From Paulinella micropora (taxonomy: Eukaryota > Cercozoa > Imbricatea > Euglyphida): a stretch of DNA of 64,000 bases. The first letter of the stretch is position 1; each line of letters starts with the position of its first letter. Location of the stretch: assembly GCA_009731375.1 (NCBI GenBank), contig BJOX01000047.1:850030-914029 (forward strand). The letters run 5' to 3'. Of this stretch, positions 1 through 10,170 are shown one piece after another. The notes beneath the pieces are model-generated. The model saw only the letters and a program-made list of their open reading frames with translations, made no database searches and had not been told where the DNA came from. The translations under genes were made by a program, and so were the position numbers.

Positions 1-1543
1 CTGTATAATGATGGCTGCTCCTGCGCGGGGTGACGAGTTTAGCCACACAAGCTGCGGTCTGGAAATGCATGGGCGCAAAACGCCTGAGTCAGGCGTTGTT
101 CCAGTTCGTGCGATGAGAAAAGGAAGAAGTAAAGTTTAGGGGCAAGCTTGATATGCTATTCAATTGCGTCTTTGGATGGTAGGCGGTGGTCGGCGGCGCA
201 TTGATATCGAGCAGTTGCTCAACTCAGAGGCTGAAGGGGAAAAAGTGCCCTGGACGCAAGACGATGAATACGGTCGCTCTATGGCAGCAGCTCCCATACC
301 CTCGGACATGGACAACGGTGAGTTGCTGTCATTCCACCTTTGCATTTCATGCATCTGAATTTACCTTGCTCTCTACAAGACGCACACGCCTTGAGATGGA
401 CACGGAAGCTCCTACTGAGCGTTCTGCAAGCCTCAAAAGGGTCACTTTCTTTGTGTCTTTCTGTATGTCACTCTATCTTGCGTTCCCTATTATTGTAGCC
501 TCGTCAGGATTTGGACGAGAAGCACAGTGGTGGGAGAAAGCAACCTACGATGCCAGATCCAAAGCGTGGCGACAAACCAGCAACATAGGTAACCGCTACC
601 GTCAAAGTCAGCTTTACAGTCCCGCCTGGTATGGGTTTGCGCAGCTCGCCGTGGAGAAGAAACCAAGGCACACGAAATCGCCGCACAATGGTACAGTGTT
701 ACCAGAAGGAGAACTGGGCAGGACAGGGGGAGTGTTTGTATTGGGGTTAGGGTTACTAATAGGTGGACTGCTCGTCCAAGGGCTTGGGGAGGTGTTGCTC
801 GTGCAAGGGCCGCGGGGATGTTGCTCGTGGCGGGCATGTTGCTCGTGCAGGGCCACGGAGGCGTGGCGCTCGTGCCGAGCTCTCATGCGGGGGTGTTGCT
901 CGTGCAAGGGCCGCGGGGTGCGCGTGCAGCCTGCTTATGCAAGAACACGCCCCCTGCGGGGTTGGTGCTCGTGCAGAGGATGGCTTCTCATGCAGGGCCG
1001 CGGGGGGTGGTGCTCGTGCAGTGCCGCTTCTGCGGACTGCTGCGTGCAGCGCGCGCTATATATTATATGATGCAATATACTGCCCACGTTTCAGTTGATC
1101 TTGGCTTTGTACAGAAACGGATGCGGAGCTCCCAAAGCGATCTGTGCAAGGTCCGCAACCTGGCGGCAGATCATCGACTTGGGTAAGATTTGCGATTGTA
1201 GACTAGACAGCTTTACTTTCGCGCCTGGCATCGATTTGCACAGGATATGGTGAAGGAGCAACCAAGCGCAAAAGTAAAAATGACAAGTTCACTGAAAGGT
1301 ATTTCCTCATACCGGGCTGAGCTATGCCAATCCTTGCTATTAGCCTCCGCTCGGCCGGGCACATGACGCAAGAGCCTGCTGACCCCTTGTGCCTGCTGCC
1401 ACCGTCGTACCTTTCGCGCGTCTTCTTGTGTGTAGCGGCGACTGGGGACTCCACGCGCTATACGCAGATGCTTCTCGCACCTGCTAGTAGTAGGCCTGCC
1501 CACGTCCAACCAAACCCGAAGCGCAAACGCCCTGACGGCCACA
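1..1543. other. Left-edge region with no recognised gene
   Basis: No convincing gene is seen before the ATG at 1544. Reading frames of moderate length cross 186-1070 but their composition follows the GC-rich repeat at 760-1060 and they resemble no family I know. The stretch may be host flank of the virus-like island or a decayed part of it. Confidence 0.4.
760..1060. repeat. Degenerate GC-rich minisatellite
   Basis: The motif TGCTCGTGCARGGGCCGCGG recurs about seven to nine times with variable spacing of roughly 20-40 bp, for example near 796, 838, 896, 967 and 1010. It is diverged and partly interrupted. All frames through it give Ala/Arg/Gly/Cys-rich strings, so it is treated as a repeat and not as coding. 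Confidence 0.6.
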
Positions 1544-3417
1544 ATGGAACACGGCCACAATGGAAAACGTACAACAGAAACCCATCGGCGCATGTGTCCC
1601 GTATGTGAGAACCCAGTCGAAACGAGGGCGGTGACCAAGGCCAGTCCGAATAAGGGTAGGAAGTTTTATGTCTGTGTGCACTGTCCCCCTAGTAAACGCG
1701 TTTGGCTGGGGTGGGTTGGTGAGCCAGAGCCTGTTTATCCTAGATGCGATTTTTGCGGGTTAGTGGGGAAGTATCAGTCTCAGTGTAGCAATGGTTGTGG
1801 TTGGGGATCGCAATACCGGCCCCGCTACGCGTATAGCGGAAGCCCATCTGCTCCAGTATTTCCGAAATCGACAGGTGTGCAATGCAGTGGTGGCAGCAGC
1901 AGTGACTGGCATGGTAATCCTGCGCCTGCCGTGACAAACAGCAGAGCCCCTCCCGTGACTAGTGTGGCGGTGTTGTGCCAGGGGACACCAGCGGATCCTG
2001 TCGTTGCGCTGGATAAAAACACTGCTGGAAGTAACAACTCTTCCCTCCCGGATCTGCTTGCCTCTCAGCAAAACATGTCCGCTCCCAATGCCCGCAAACG
2101 AAAGGAGCCATCTGCCGCGGATGGCAGCGCGGCGAGGAGGGAGATGGAGAAACAACGGGAGCCGCAACCCCGCTTGCCTCTCTCCTCACCTCTCGAACGG
2201 GAGACAACACAAAGCCAAAGGAAAGGAGGGTGGGAAGGGGCAGAAAAGCATCACTGCCTCACCGGCGCTGTAGTGGCTACGCCTGCTCCCCGAGCGGTGC
2301 ATCGTAACAGCTCGGTAGTGAGCAACGCCAGCAGCAAGCCCTTCAATACCGCAACAGCGGCAACGCTGCCGTTGCAAGATGTGCCTAACTTGAAAGTCAT
2401 GAAAAAAGGAGGCTATCCGCAAGCGCTGGCGCATTCGACACTGCTCCCCCAGATGAAGCTACGGCACTTCTTGATCACTTGGTTACACGGTTTTGAGCGA
2501 CGGCCGACACTGCGGTGTCCTCTAGCAAAGAAGTGGCAGAGGCACGAAGATAAGTCATTGCGCCAGCTAGTCTCACCAGAGGCTAAGCTCAAGCAAGTGC
2601 TGAATACATTCCTCGCCCGTCTGGCCTACGCGCACACGTGCACACCGAACGGTCTTGCGGCTGATGCGGACAAGAATCCAATCCATGCTCGCACGGGGGA
2701 CTCTGGAATCCTGTTTCTGGGACTTAAGGTCCTGGTCCCCTCACACGGCCGTCTGGATATCAGAGTAAGATTACCAGAGAGTCCAAAATATGCCCAAGAG
2801 TCATTTTTTGGCTTTCACTCCAGCAACAGCGTGAAGTGTTCCGTTTCCGGACAGGAAGCGAGCGGTAATGCTGTGGCGTACATCGAGCACATTTCGGATG
2901 TCCGCTTTGTTCTCCGCAATGGGAAAGAATCTATTGCTGTAATACGGAACTTGCAGACCACGAAGAATAAGTTGCCTGCACAAGCCGCGGATCCAAGCCA
3001 AAATGTTTGGAGATGCTTTCGGCTCAGGGTGCTTGCCAGTCAGCTTCTCGGGCCCGAGACCCTTCGGCAGTGGGAAAGCACGTATTCTGTCTACACCAAA
3101 CACCAGCACGGTGCTCCACTAGAGCCCGCGTACGTGATTAGTCCTGACCAATGCAAGGGTCTTCTGTCAAGCTGCGAGCTCTCTGTGCAACCCGTGGAAG
3201 TGATTCAGCGGTCGTCCCCTTCCTCTGCTGTTTCTGCTGCTTCCTCTGGTGCGGACAGCCTCGGTGGTTTCCGCATCGTCCTCACCGTTCCGGACTCGGT
3301 TCTACCACAGAGTTTGCAGGCTCCACCAGCGGGTATTCCACCACGTCCCGAAGCGCGTGGCTGCGCCCAGCAGCCGCCCGTCGCAGATGCGTGCAAGGGT
3401 AAACATGGCACCGAAAA
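1544..3417 (+). CDS. GRF zinc-finger protein, 3' end lost in assembly gap
   Basis: The ATG at 1544 opens a frame of more than 620 codons that runs into the gap at 3418. Residues about 17-55 match a GRF-type zinc finger: CPVC, then a basic PNKGRKFYVC segment, then HC, ending in a tryptophan pair (VWLGW). GRF fingers bind nucleic acid and occur in topoisomerase III, NEIL3, APE2 and many viral or transposon proteins. A second Cys cluster (CDFCGL...CSNGCGWG) follows at about 66-85. Residues 100-290 are Ser/Pro/Ala-rich and probably disordered. Residues 300-620 look globular but unrecognised. The zinc finger suggests DNA or RNA binding; the enzymatic role, if any, is unknown. The frame after the gap may belong to the same gene. 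Confidence 0.7.
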
Positions 3418-3733
3418 NNNNNNNNNNNNNNNNNNNNNNNNNNNNNNNNNNNNNNNNNNNNNNNNNNNNNNNNNNNNNNNNNNNNNNNNNNNNNNNNNNN
3501 NNNNNNNNNNNNNNNNNNNNNNNNNNNNNNNNNNNNNNNNNNNNNNNNNNNNNNNNNNNNNNNNNNNNNNNNNNNNNNNNNNNNNNNNNNNNNNNNNNNN
3601 NNNNNNNNNNNNNNNNNNNNNNNNNNNNNNNNNNNNNNNNNNNNNNNNNNNNNNNNNNNNNNNNNNNNNNNNNNNNNNNNNNNNNNNNNNNNNNNNNNNN
3701 NNNNNNNNNNNNNNNNNNNNNNNNNNNNNNNNN
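3418..3733. other. Assembly gap (316 N)
   Basis: Run of N inside the coding stretch. The true length is unknown, so frame continuity between the flanking coding segments cannot be judged. Confidence 0.99.
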
Positions 3734-3735
3734 TA

Positions 3736-4311
3736 GGTACAGGTGTGGCAATCGCAGCAACTCCTTCCCTGACAGCGAACAGCACAGTCTCCTCTCAGCA
3801 GCAACCACCGTCAGCTCCTGGCTCCCCGGCCGAACTGCCCAGTGAGGTGATGGAACTCGATTGTAGAGACTGCAGAGACCTCCAGTTGACTAAAAAGGAG
3901 AGGACCGCGTTGGAAACATTCAGCAAATGGCTACACAGGAAAGGGTGGTGCCTGAGTGGCGCGGTGGAAAACCCTTTCGAAGCAGTTGCTTTGCTGCTCA
4001 ACGCTTTGGGAATTGAGGGGGGAGGTCACACAGAAAAGTCTCTACGAAAAGGGTGTGAGGACATCTTCGGTAGGCTTCCTGTGAACGAGCAGCGGAAAAT
4101 GGCAGAAGGTACTGGCTTCGAGCCAGATGAATACAGAGCCTTGGTGGAGCAAACCCTCCAGGAATTCCAACTGCGACAAAAACAGTGGGAACAACGAAAA
4201 GACGACCGTATCAATATGCCACGTGAACCTGCGGGATGGGACGCAAACGTCGCCGAGCTGGTTTGCCGGCGGTTCCATGTTAGCATCCATACTCATAAAC
4301 CACGGAAATGA
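3736..4311 (+). pseudogene. OTU-like domain protein, catalytic residues substituted
   Basis: The frame is open from the gap to a TGA at 4309. After a Ser/Pro/Gln-rich linker the sequence has the layout of an OTU-family cysteine protease. The segment VENPFEAVALLL lies where OTU proteins have DGNCLFRAV, and HTEKSLRKG follows as in the helix after the active site. MPREPAGWDANVAELV then corresponds to the 'M...WGG..EL..LA' strand-helix, and FHVSIHTH to the next strand. In this alignment the catalytic Asp and Cys are replaced (NP for NC). In the same frame beyond the TGA there is GGHHLRYLT, where OTU enzymes carry the catalytic His. The fold assignment is inference from short motifs. If it is right, the protein is an inactive, ubiquitin-binding or decayed OTU. 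Confidence 0.4.
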
Positions 4312-4407
4312 GGCCTAGATACGGGCGGCTCTCGGATTGGCCAGGGAGGCCACCACTTGCGTTACCTGACCATGGAGCGCTGGTTTTTTCCCATTTGAAA
4401 ACGTCCT

Positions 4408-6153
4408 GTGAGCGCCGAGACCAAACCGGCTGCCCCTCCTACTGCCACTACCACTACCACTACCATTACTGCTCTGACGACTGCGACCACGGCCGCTGCG
4501 GCTAGTACCGCCCCTATTACGATTAGCACCACCACTGCCTCTGCCAGTACCACCACTGCAACGTTAAGTCCTAGTAGTACCACCACCACCACTCGTACGG
4601 CAAGTGCTGATACAGCGGCCACGGCCGCTGCCGCCAAGCCACCCAGCATGTCTAGACAACTGCTTCAACCACTGGTGCGTTTCCAATTAACGCTAAACAA
4701 CCGAATTGGACAGCCTATTACCTTGCATTACTTGACACAGCGCATACTGCCTTTCCTCACGGAATTAGACGCCCTAGATTGCAAGTGGAACTCCAAGTGC
4801 GAAGTGGTTGACTGCAAAGGAAGGCGTGACCCTGGCTTAGGCTTGCGTGAACCATTCTGCGATGGAATGAAATTTTGCCACACATACTCCTTATCTCAAG
4901 AGGAACGGCGCTTGTCTCCGGAGAGGCTGAAGGCACTGTTACGCCCGAGACGCAAGAAATTTCGCAAAGACCTAATCACGACACTGACTGCAGCGTTAGA
5001 GCAGCAAGGGTTCAAGAATGTCAAACTGCTAGCCGAATCACGCCATGATCGCTTCGCTGCGAACTCGGGAGAGATGTACGTTCACGATGCGCTGCAGCGG
5101 ATGGGTTACAATAGCTTTATGCGTTTATGGGTAAACGAGTTTCCCAGACATAGTTTGGAAAAAGTTGTACAAGCTGTAAATCTTGCCCGGCCAGATCTTC
5201 GGAGGCGCGATATCTTTCCGTACCAAACGGACGCGACGCGTGATGTACCAGGAGCACTTCCACCCAATCACAGAGAAAGACTGGTAAAGTCTGGAGCAGT
5301 TGTAACTGCGGACTCCGAGGAAGGAAAACGTCTGCTTGAGGGGCATAGGAACTTCCGACCCTGGCCCGAAAACAAGCCAATGGTGCTGCTACCAAAAGAT
5401 CCCAGAGTGGGCGATTTTTGCCCGAAATTTGCAAAAGTCAACATGATGACTGCCGAGCTTCCTGATGGCTCCAAACGTCAGATTGCAGTGAAGCTGATCG
5501 AAAAAGCGTACGATAAGACTTTGCACGTGCTTACAATTGGCTGTTCAAACACCAATCCCGTCGGTAATAAGGCCTCTCAGATTGTCGCTAGCGATGACCC
5601 TAACATCCATCAAAACTTTCGTCAAGAGTCCTTTGCGAACCAGGGTTATACACGCTTTGAAATAAGCTCTTATACTCACCCGCTTATATGGTTTCCGTCG
5701 GGGTCCGAGGAAAAAAGGGCGCTCGATGACCTGGAAAACGCCGTATGCGACGCTAAGTCGCTGGTACAGTCTTCGATTAGCACAAACATTCACAAGCTTT
5801 ACGCATCCAGGAAAAGCGTCACCTTATGGATTGACATCGTGCGTTGCCAAGTCTGGCTGGACTGGTGGAAGGCGGGCCGCCGGGTGACAGCACTTCCCGT
5901 GTGGCGGAGGTCCTTCAAGGAAAGTCTTACGACCATGCTGAAGAATGTGGCAGCGCTCATCGGAGAGCTGCCGCTGCGCGTTGTTTTTACGACGTACAAC
6001 TTGCGAAGCCCTGAAGGGAATGTCATCCAAGGCCCAAGCCTGGATCTGGCCATGGACCGTTGGATGGAAAATTACACCACCGCGGGAGAGCTTACAAATC
6101 CAAAGTACGGCTATTACCGCGTGGAGGACATCATACCTTTGTATGTGAGGTAG
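4408..6153 (+). CDS. Large protein with Thr-rich leader, function unknown
   Basis: Open frame ending in TAG at 6151. The first 75 or so residues are almost only Thr, Ala and Ser. The first ATG in the frame after that tract is at 4648 and opens a globular region of about 500 residues. It is the same frame as the OTU-like segment upstream, separated only by the TGA codons at 4309 and 4396, so the Thr-rich tract may be an interdomain linker in one long protein instead of an N-terminus. The globular part has a Cys-rich patch (CKWNSKCEVVDCKG, and CDGMKFC about 30 residues on) and mixed alpha/beta composition, with no motif I recognise. The 3' end overlaps the tail of the convergent gene on the minus strand by about 23 bases. 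Confidence 0.6.
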   Translation: MSAETKPAAPPTATTTTTTITALTTATTAAAASTAPITISTTTASASTTTATLSPSSTTTTTRTASADTAATAAAAKPPSMSRQLLQPLVRFQLTLNNRIGQPITLHYLTQRILPFLTELDALDCKWNSKCEVVDCKGRRDPGLGLREPFCDGMKFCHTYSLSQEERRLSPERLKALLRPRRKKFRKDLITTLTAALEQQGFKNVKLLAESRHDRFAANSGEMYVHDALQRMGYNSFMRLWVNEFPRHSLEKVVQAVNLARPDLRRRDIFPYQTDATRDVPGALPPNHRERLVKSGAVVTADSEEGKRLLEGHRNFRPWPENKPMVLLPKDPRVGDFCPKFAKVNMMTAELPDGSKRQIAVKLIEKAYDKTLHVLTIGCSNTNPVGNKASQIVASDDPNIHQNFRQESFANQGYTRFEISSYTHPLIWFPSGSEEKRALDDLENAVCDAKSLVQSSISTNIHKLYASRKSVTLWIDIVRCQVWLDWWKAGRRVTALPVWRRSFKESLTTMLKNVAALIGELPLRVVFTTYNLRSPEGNVIQGPSLDLAMDRWMENYTTAGELTNPKYGYYRVEDIIPLYVR

Positions 6154-6873
6154 GTTGGCAGTCGAAAGGACGGTGACGGTCGTCCAATTTCTTGTCTACC
6201 CTCTTGCAATTAGCGTAGGCAAGCATCGACTCCGGGTGCTCACCACGTACCCCCTTGGTTAAAAAGACATGCGTGCCCTTCTTGACCTGCTTCTTCCCAT
6301 TCTCAGGCAAGGACGCAAACAGAAGCAGATGCAATTGGATTTTCTGTGGGCCACTGGCAGCCGTGTTCAGATGATTGTGTAAGTCCTGGCCAACATTCTC
6401 TGGAACTCGAACCTTCACACCCGGGCAATCTTCCTGCTGAATTAAGGCCAGCGCTATCCACTTTCCAGCAAAAAAAGGCGTTCCACCAGAACCAAAATGT
6501 AGACACCTGCTTCGATGTCTTTCAGGTCCCGCGTCTTGAACTCAGAGATAGGCAGGCCTACACTGACTGGCAAGCCCTGCATGCCATTGAAGCTGCTGCC
6601 CTTCCCAGGGAGACGAGCTTGCTGTAGCGATTTACACCAGGCTTCTAAACTTGCTTCGTTCCGGCGAAAGAGCTCGTGCAATTTCAGGCTCCTTACCTGC
6701 TTACATTCATCTGCGCTGAGGCAAATTGTCCACGGCAGTCCCATGAGCTTGGAGTTGTTCTTGGGCTCCATGTTATGCCGCGCCAACTGCTTTGTCAGCC
6801 TTGGTTCCACTTCGAAGGCGTAACCAGTGCGTGTGAAGACTTGTGAAGCTGCAGTGGACGTTCGTGCAGGCAT
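6131..6873 (-). pseudogene. Unknown protein, frameshifted at a 7-base A run
   Basis: Minus-strand coding potential starts near the ATG at 6873 and runs to 6131. It changes frame at the homopolymer at 6470-6476 (A7 on the plus strand), where the upstream frame stops within a few codons and the downstream frame continues with similar composition for about 100 residues. A one-base difference in the run accounts for it, either real or an assembly error. The product would be about 245 residues, soluble and basic at the C-terminus (KKQVKKGTHVF). I do not recognise a family. Its 5' end overlaps the 5' end of the plus-strand kinase-like gene at 6843 head-to-head, so one of the two starts is probably wrong. 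Confidence 0.45.
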
Positions 6874-8003
6874 TTCCACAGTGTGTCCCGCGCTGGGTGC
6901 TGGAAGCAGAAAAATTCGAAAACGAATCAAAACCACTAGGCACTAAAGGTTACATAAGGGTTTTCGAACAAGAGCTGCTCTTCAAACGTGTCAGTAACAG
7001 GAGAGCTGCCTGGCCCGGTGAAACTGCCTCGTATGAGTTGAAGGTGATAGACTGCATGCAGTTACAGCATTGCTTAGCGCAGCAAGGGCTGCCCCCCACA
7101 GTCTACGGCTGCCTGACGGTGGGATCCCAGAGTTCAACCAAAAATAACTGGGTCATCATGAAGTTCATCAAGGGGCCCTCCTCAGCTGGAGAGTCAATGG
7201 ACTTGGAATCAGGCGCTTTTCGAGAGTTTTACAAAAATGCCGATCAAAACCTTTTTCGACTAAACTTCTTGTCGTTCTTGCACCGTGCGTTACCGTGGCT
7301 GGCCTACTATAGAATCGTGCACGGAGATATAAGGCCTGCAAACCTGGTGCGCACTTCGGAACTAAAATTCATGTTAATTGACCTAGAACCATTTTATTGC
7401 TTATTGGTTAATTACATGCCCGAACGGACGGATGCGAGGGAGGTTGAGGACACGATCGAGCTTTCCAACGCGATAAATCTTCTCGCGTCCGGCCTCGGCC
7501 GCCTACCGTACCCTTTGTGGGAGTCCGTCTATCTGTATGTGATGAATCTGCTACAAAAGCCCCGGTCTGGTCAGAAAATCTTTGACCGTTGCGCGCACTG
7601 GTGGTGGAATAGCATGCTGCAGGCCGGGGACGGTATCGTTCAGTACGTAAACACTCCAGGCATCCTGGCGGTGCATTACCTTTCCGGATCCGAGCGCAAG
7701 CTCCGCGCCATTGATCGAGATGTACCCGAGCTAGCTTGGTTGCCTAAGGTAGGGCTGGATTGTCCCTTTCTGAAATCCATGGAAGGCTTGTTTAGCTTCG
7801 CTGCATTGCATGAATCGCAGATACTAGAAAGATTGCAACTCGGCGAGGTTCGTATGCTTGTCTCTGCAATTGTACGTCTAGCAGCACAGGAGACACTCGA
7901 AGGCAACGGCGGCATACGGGTTGTGCCACAACTTTTCAAGAGCCCAAAGCAACAAACAAGCGACGTCGCTATGCCACAAATCAGTCCCTCCGCATTTGAC
8001 TAG
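6843..8003 (+). CDS. Kinase-like paralogue 1, N-terminus shortened
   Basis: About 386 residues ending in TAG. A candidate nucleotide-binding lysine lies in LLFKRV (residue 48). The catalytic loop is HGDIRPANL (His160, Asp162, Asn167), and a DFG-like Asp180 lies in LIDLEPF. After the kinase fold comes the RCAHWWWN motif, shared with the two paralogues at 8513-9919 and 12782-14125. The usual glycine loop is not obvious, so this is a divergent or atypical kinase. Its paralogues have an N-terminal Cys-rich segment and a VLRWxPF motif. Here the frame is closed by a TGA at 6834 and starts only at a GTG at 6843, inside the region matching AQAFPQG of paralogue 2. The 5' part has therefore been lost or lies in another frame. 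Activity is plausible but unproven. Confidence 0.6.
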   Translation: MKLQWTFVQAFPQCVPRWVLEAEKFENESKPLGTKGYIRVFEQELLFKRVSNRRAAWPGETASYELKVIDCMQLQHCLAQQGLPPTVYGCLTVGSQSSTKNNWVIMKFIKGPSSAGESMDLESGAFREFYKNADQNLFRLNFLSFLHRALPWLAYYRIVHGDIRPANLVRTSELKFMLIDLEPFYCLLVNYMPERTDAREVEDTIELSNAINLLASGLGRLPYPLWESVYLYVMNLLQKPRSGQKIFDRCAHWWWNSMLQAGDGIVQYVNTPGILAVHYLSGSERKLRAIDRDVPELAWLPKVGLDCPFLKSMEGLFSFAALHESQILERLQLGEVRMLVSAIVRLAAQETLEGNGGIRVVPQLFKSPKQQTSDVAMPQISPSAFD

Positions 8004-8036
8004 CTTTTAGCATCCATTACATTTTCGCGGCCGACA

Positions 8037-8300
8037 ATGGGTCGGCCTAAGCTGGCACGGAAACGGGGGGGGGGGGGGGGGGGGGGGGCTAAAAAAAAAA
8101 GGAATTTTGACATTCAGGNNNNNNNNNNGGGGGGGGGGGGGGGGGGGGGGGGCGAGCATGGCTCTAAACTAAAAAACGGTTTGGTTTATTGTTGCTCATT
8201 CATTTTTTTCTTAGTTTGCTTGATTGTTTTAATTGGCATGTGGGATCAAAGCGATAGAGTTGCGAGCACCCAAAAGCCCAACGAGCAGATTTATAGCTAA
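8037..8300 (+). CDS. Small single-pass membrane protein, start uncertain
   Basis: The C-terminal 50 residues contain one strong hydrophobic helix (YCCSFIFFLVCLIVLIGMW) followed by a short polar tail ending at TAA. The 5' half crosses poly-G and a 10-N gap at 8119-8128, so the Gly-rich N-terminus is unreliable and the ATG at 8037 may not be the true start. Small tail-anchored or type II proteins of this size are common in large DNA viruses. No family is assigned. Confidence 0.4.
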   Translation: MGRPKLARKRGGGGGGGAKKKRNFDIQXXXXGGGGGGGGEHGSKLKNGLVYCCSFIFFLVCLIVLIGMWDQSDRVASTQKPNEQIYS

Positions 8301-8512
8301 TTAAAGTGAGACTTTGTTTTTCTATCTGCAACCAAATTTATTGATAATACAAAACAGAACGTGCCGAGTGAGTTTGGACGGTATGTTGGTTATCCCAGAA
8401 TATTAAAAGTCGTAAATGGTGCTATTTTATTCGAACACGGACTAGTCGTCGTCGTCTGTGTCAAAACCGAACACGGACTTGTCAGGCATGCAGACAGGCT
8501 CGTCCTCTGAGT
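8301..8512. other. Convergent spacer
   Basis: AT-rich spacer between a plus-strand and a minus-strand stop codon. No reading frame or RNA gene is seen. A short acidic frame (GTCGTCGTCGTCTG repeat near 8444) is too small to call. Confidence 0.5.
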
Positions 8513-9919
8513 TTAACTCTGTTTTAAGTGCAGAATAGTCCCAACTTGTTGCGCGGCCGTGCGTATGATTGCCGCAACAAATTGCTCGACGTCGCTCAGT
8601 TTTACCTTGGCGAAGTTTTCAGAACGTCGCTGTAACTTCTCATTTGTACAAAAGCTAAGCGTGCCTGCTGTTTCTGCGTCGACCTCCAGGAACAAGCATT
8701 TCTGGTCGAACTTCGGCAGCCATGAAAAAGCTGCAGACCCAGGTTCGTTGACAGAGAACTTGGCTTTTGAATGATTCAGGTACTGTAGTGCCAGAAAAGA
8801 GGGGCTGCCCGCGTACAAAATGTTTTGTATGCCATTGGACTGCCGCAGGCTGTTCCACCACCAGTGAACACAACGCTTAAATGTATTTTTGCCGGTTTCG
8901 CGCATATCGCATTCATCGCTCAGCAAGGCGGCTACATGAGCATACACGCATCTCTGGAATGCGGCGGGCATAACGAATAGGCCAGAAGCTAGCAGATTCA
9001 AGGCGTTCGACAGCATAATCGTCTTGACTACTAATGCGTCGTTGGTCTCCTGGTGCATATTGTTGATTTGTAAACAATGAAACGGATCTAGGTCAATTAA
9101 CAGGAACTCACAATCAGGCGTGCACACAATGTTGTCAGGTTTCAAGTCGCTGTGCACGATGCGATGCTTCGCTAGAGTCGTTAGAGCCCGTGTCAGAAAC
9201 GGTGGGAAGTTCTTCACGAGCTTTGCTTTGACATCATCCTGCAAAGCGCGCAAAGCCGTATCGGAACTAAGATCCACAGGTTTCGGCAGATCTAGCAAAG
9301 CCTCTGAATCAAGATCCACAGGTTTATTGCCGGGCCCGCGAACGAAATCCATGATTATCCACTTACTGTCTCGCATGCCAGATGATGATGTGGTCACACA
9401 ACCGTAAACCTTGGGAGCTAATTCGTACCGGGCTCAGCAATACTGCAACTGCATGTTGTCTGCTACCTTGCAATCGTAATCCGTGGCCGCACCGGGCCAA
9501 TCTGTTTGGAGGTCGCAACTACTTTGAACTTGTTTGAAAAGCAGGTTTTCCAAAACTCTTACCCCCCGCTTTAGTGATCGCAGCTTGTCGAACTCTTTTA
9601 GTTGAGTTGGGGATAATCTGTACTCGGGGATTCCTTGCGGGAAGGCCTGCGCAAACGCGCTTTCTAACACGCTAGTGTCTGCGGTCACCATGGCTGCCAG
9701 GCTGTCTAGCCGGCAGCCGTTGACACCTCCCGCGCACCGTGTAAAGGGCTGCCAGCGCAGCACGGTATGGCGGATCTGCCGGAGGCTCGCCGAGCCCTGT
9801 TTTGCGAGGCCACATAGAGGACAGCACGGCTTCTCGTGCTCCAGCCCGAGCCCCGTAATCAACTTTTGACGTGTGGCTGCCTGCAGGCTGGCTGCTGGCG
9901 CTGTTTTACCGTCGCTCAT
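8513..9919 (-). pseudogene. Kinase-like paralogue 2, one in-frame TGA
   Basis: The frame starts at the ATG at 9919, preceded directly by an A9 tract, and continues to 8513, broken only by a TGA at 9436-9434. Both sides of the stop align with paralogue 1 without a frame change, so the whole coding length of about 468 codons survives. The N-terminus has Cys pairs (CCPLCGL, then VLRWQPFTRC), a probable small metal-binding module. The kinase part carries NLLFKQV, HSDLKPDNI (catalytic loop) and LIDLDPF (DFG equivalent). RCVHWWWN follows, and DVEQFVAAIIRTA lies at the C-terminus. Paralogues have Leu at the TGA site. It could be a pseudogene, an assembly error or a readthrough site. Confidence 0.6.
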
Positions 9920-10170
9920 TTTTTTTTCTTCTTTTATTAATTTATACCCTCTGCCGGGAGGAAGAGAAGAAAAAAAAAGACAGGGAGAGAAATCATTGGT
10001 TTTTTTTTATCTGAAAAAAAAAGTTTCGCACTCTCCCCCTCCCGGACTTCCCCAAAAACAATAAATAAAAAAAATGAGCAGGCACAAAAAAAGGCACAAA
10101 AAAAACAGAAACCATTTGTCTGACGGGAAGCACAAACACGGAAAAGAGTGCATTGGTCGCTTTTTTGCGG
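9920..10170. other. A/T-tract spacer
   Basis: Spacer made of alternating T and A homopolymer runs of 5-9 bases. The A9 run (minus strand) touches the ATG of kinase-like paralogue 2. No other feature is seen. Confidence 0.6.

Noticed and set aside
186-1070. 294-codon plus-strand frame
   Set aside because: It crosses the GC-rich minisatellite, has no recognisable domain, and overlapping frames on both strands are equally long there.
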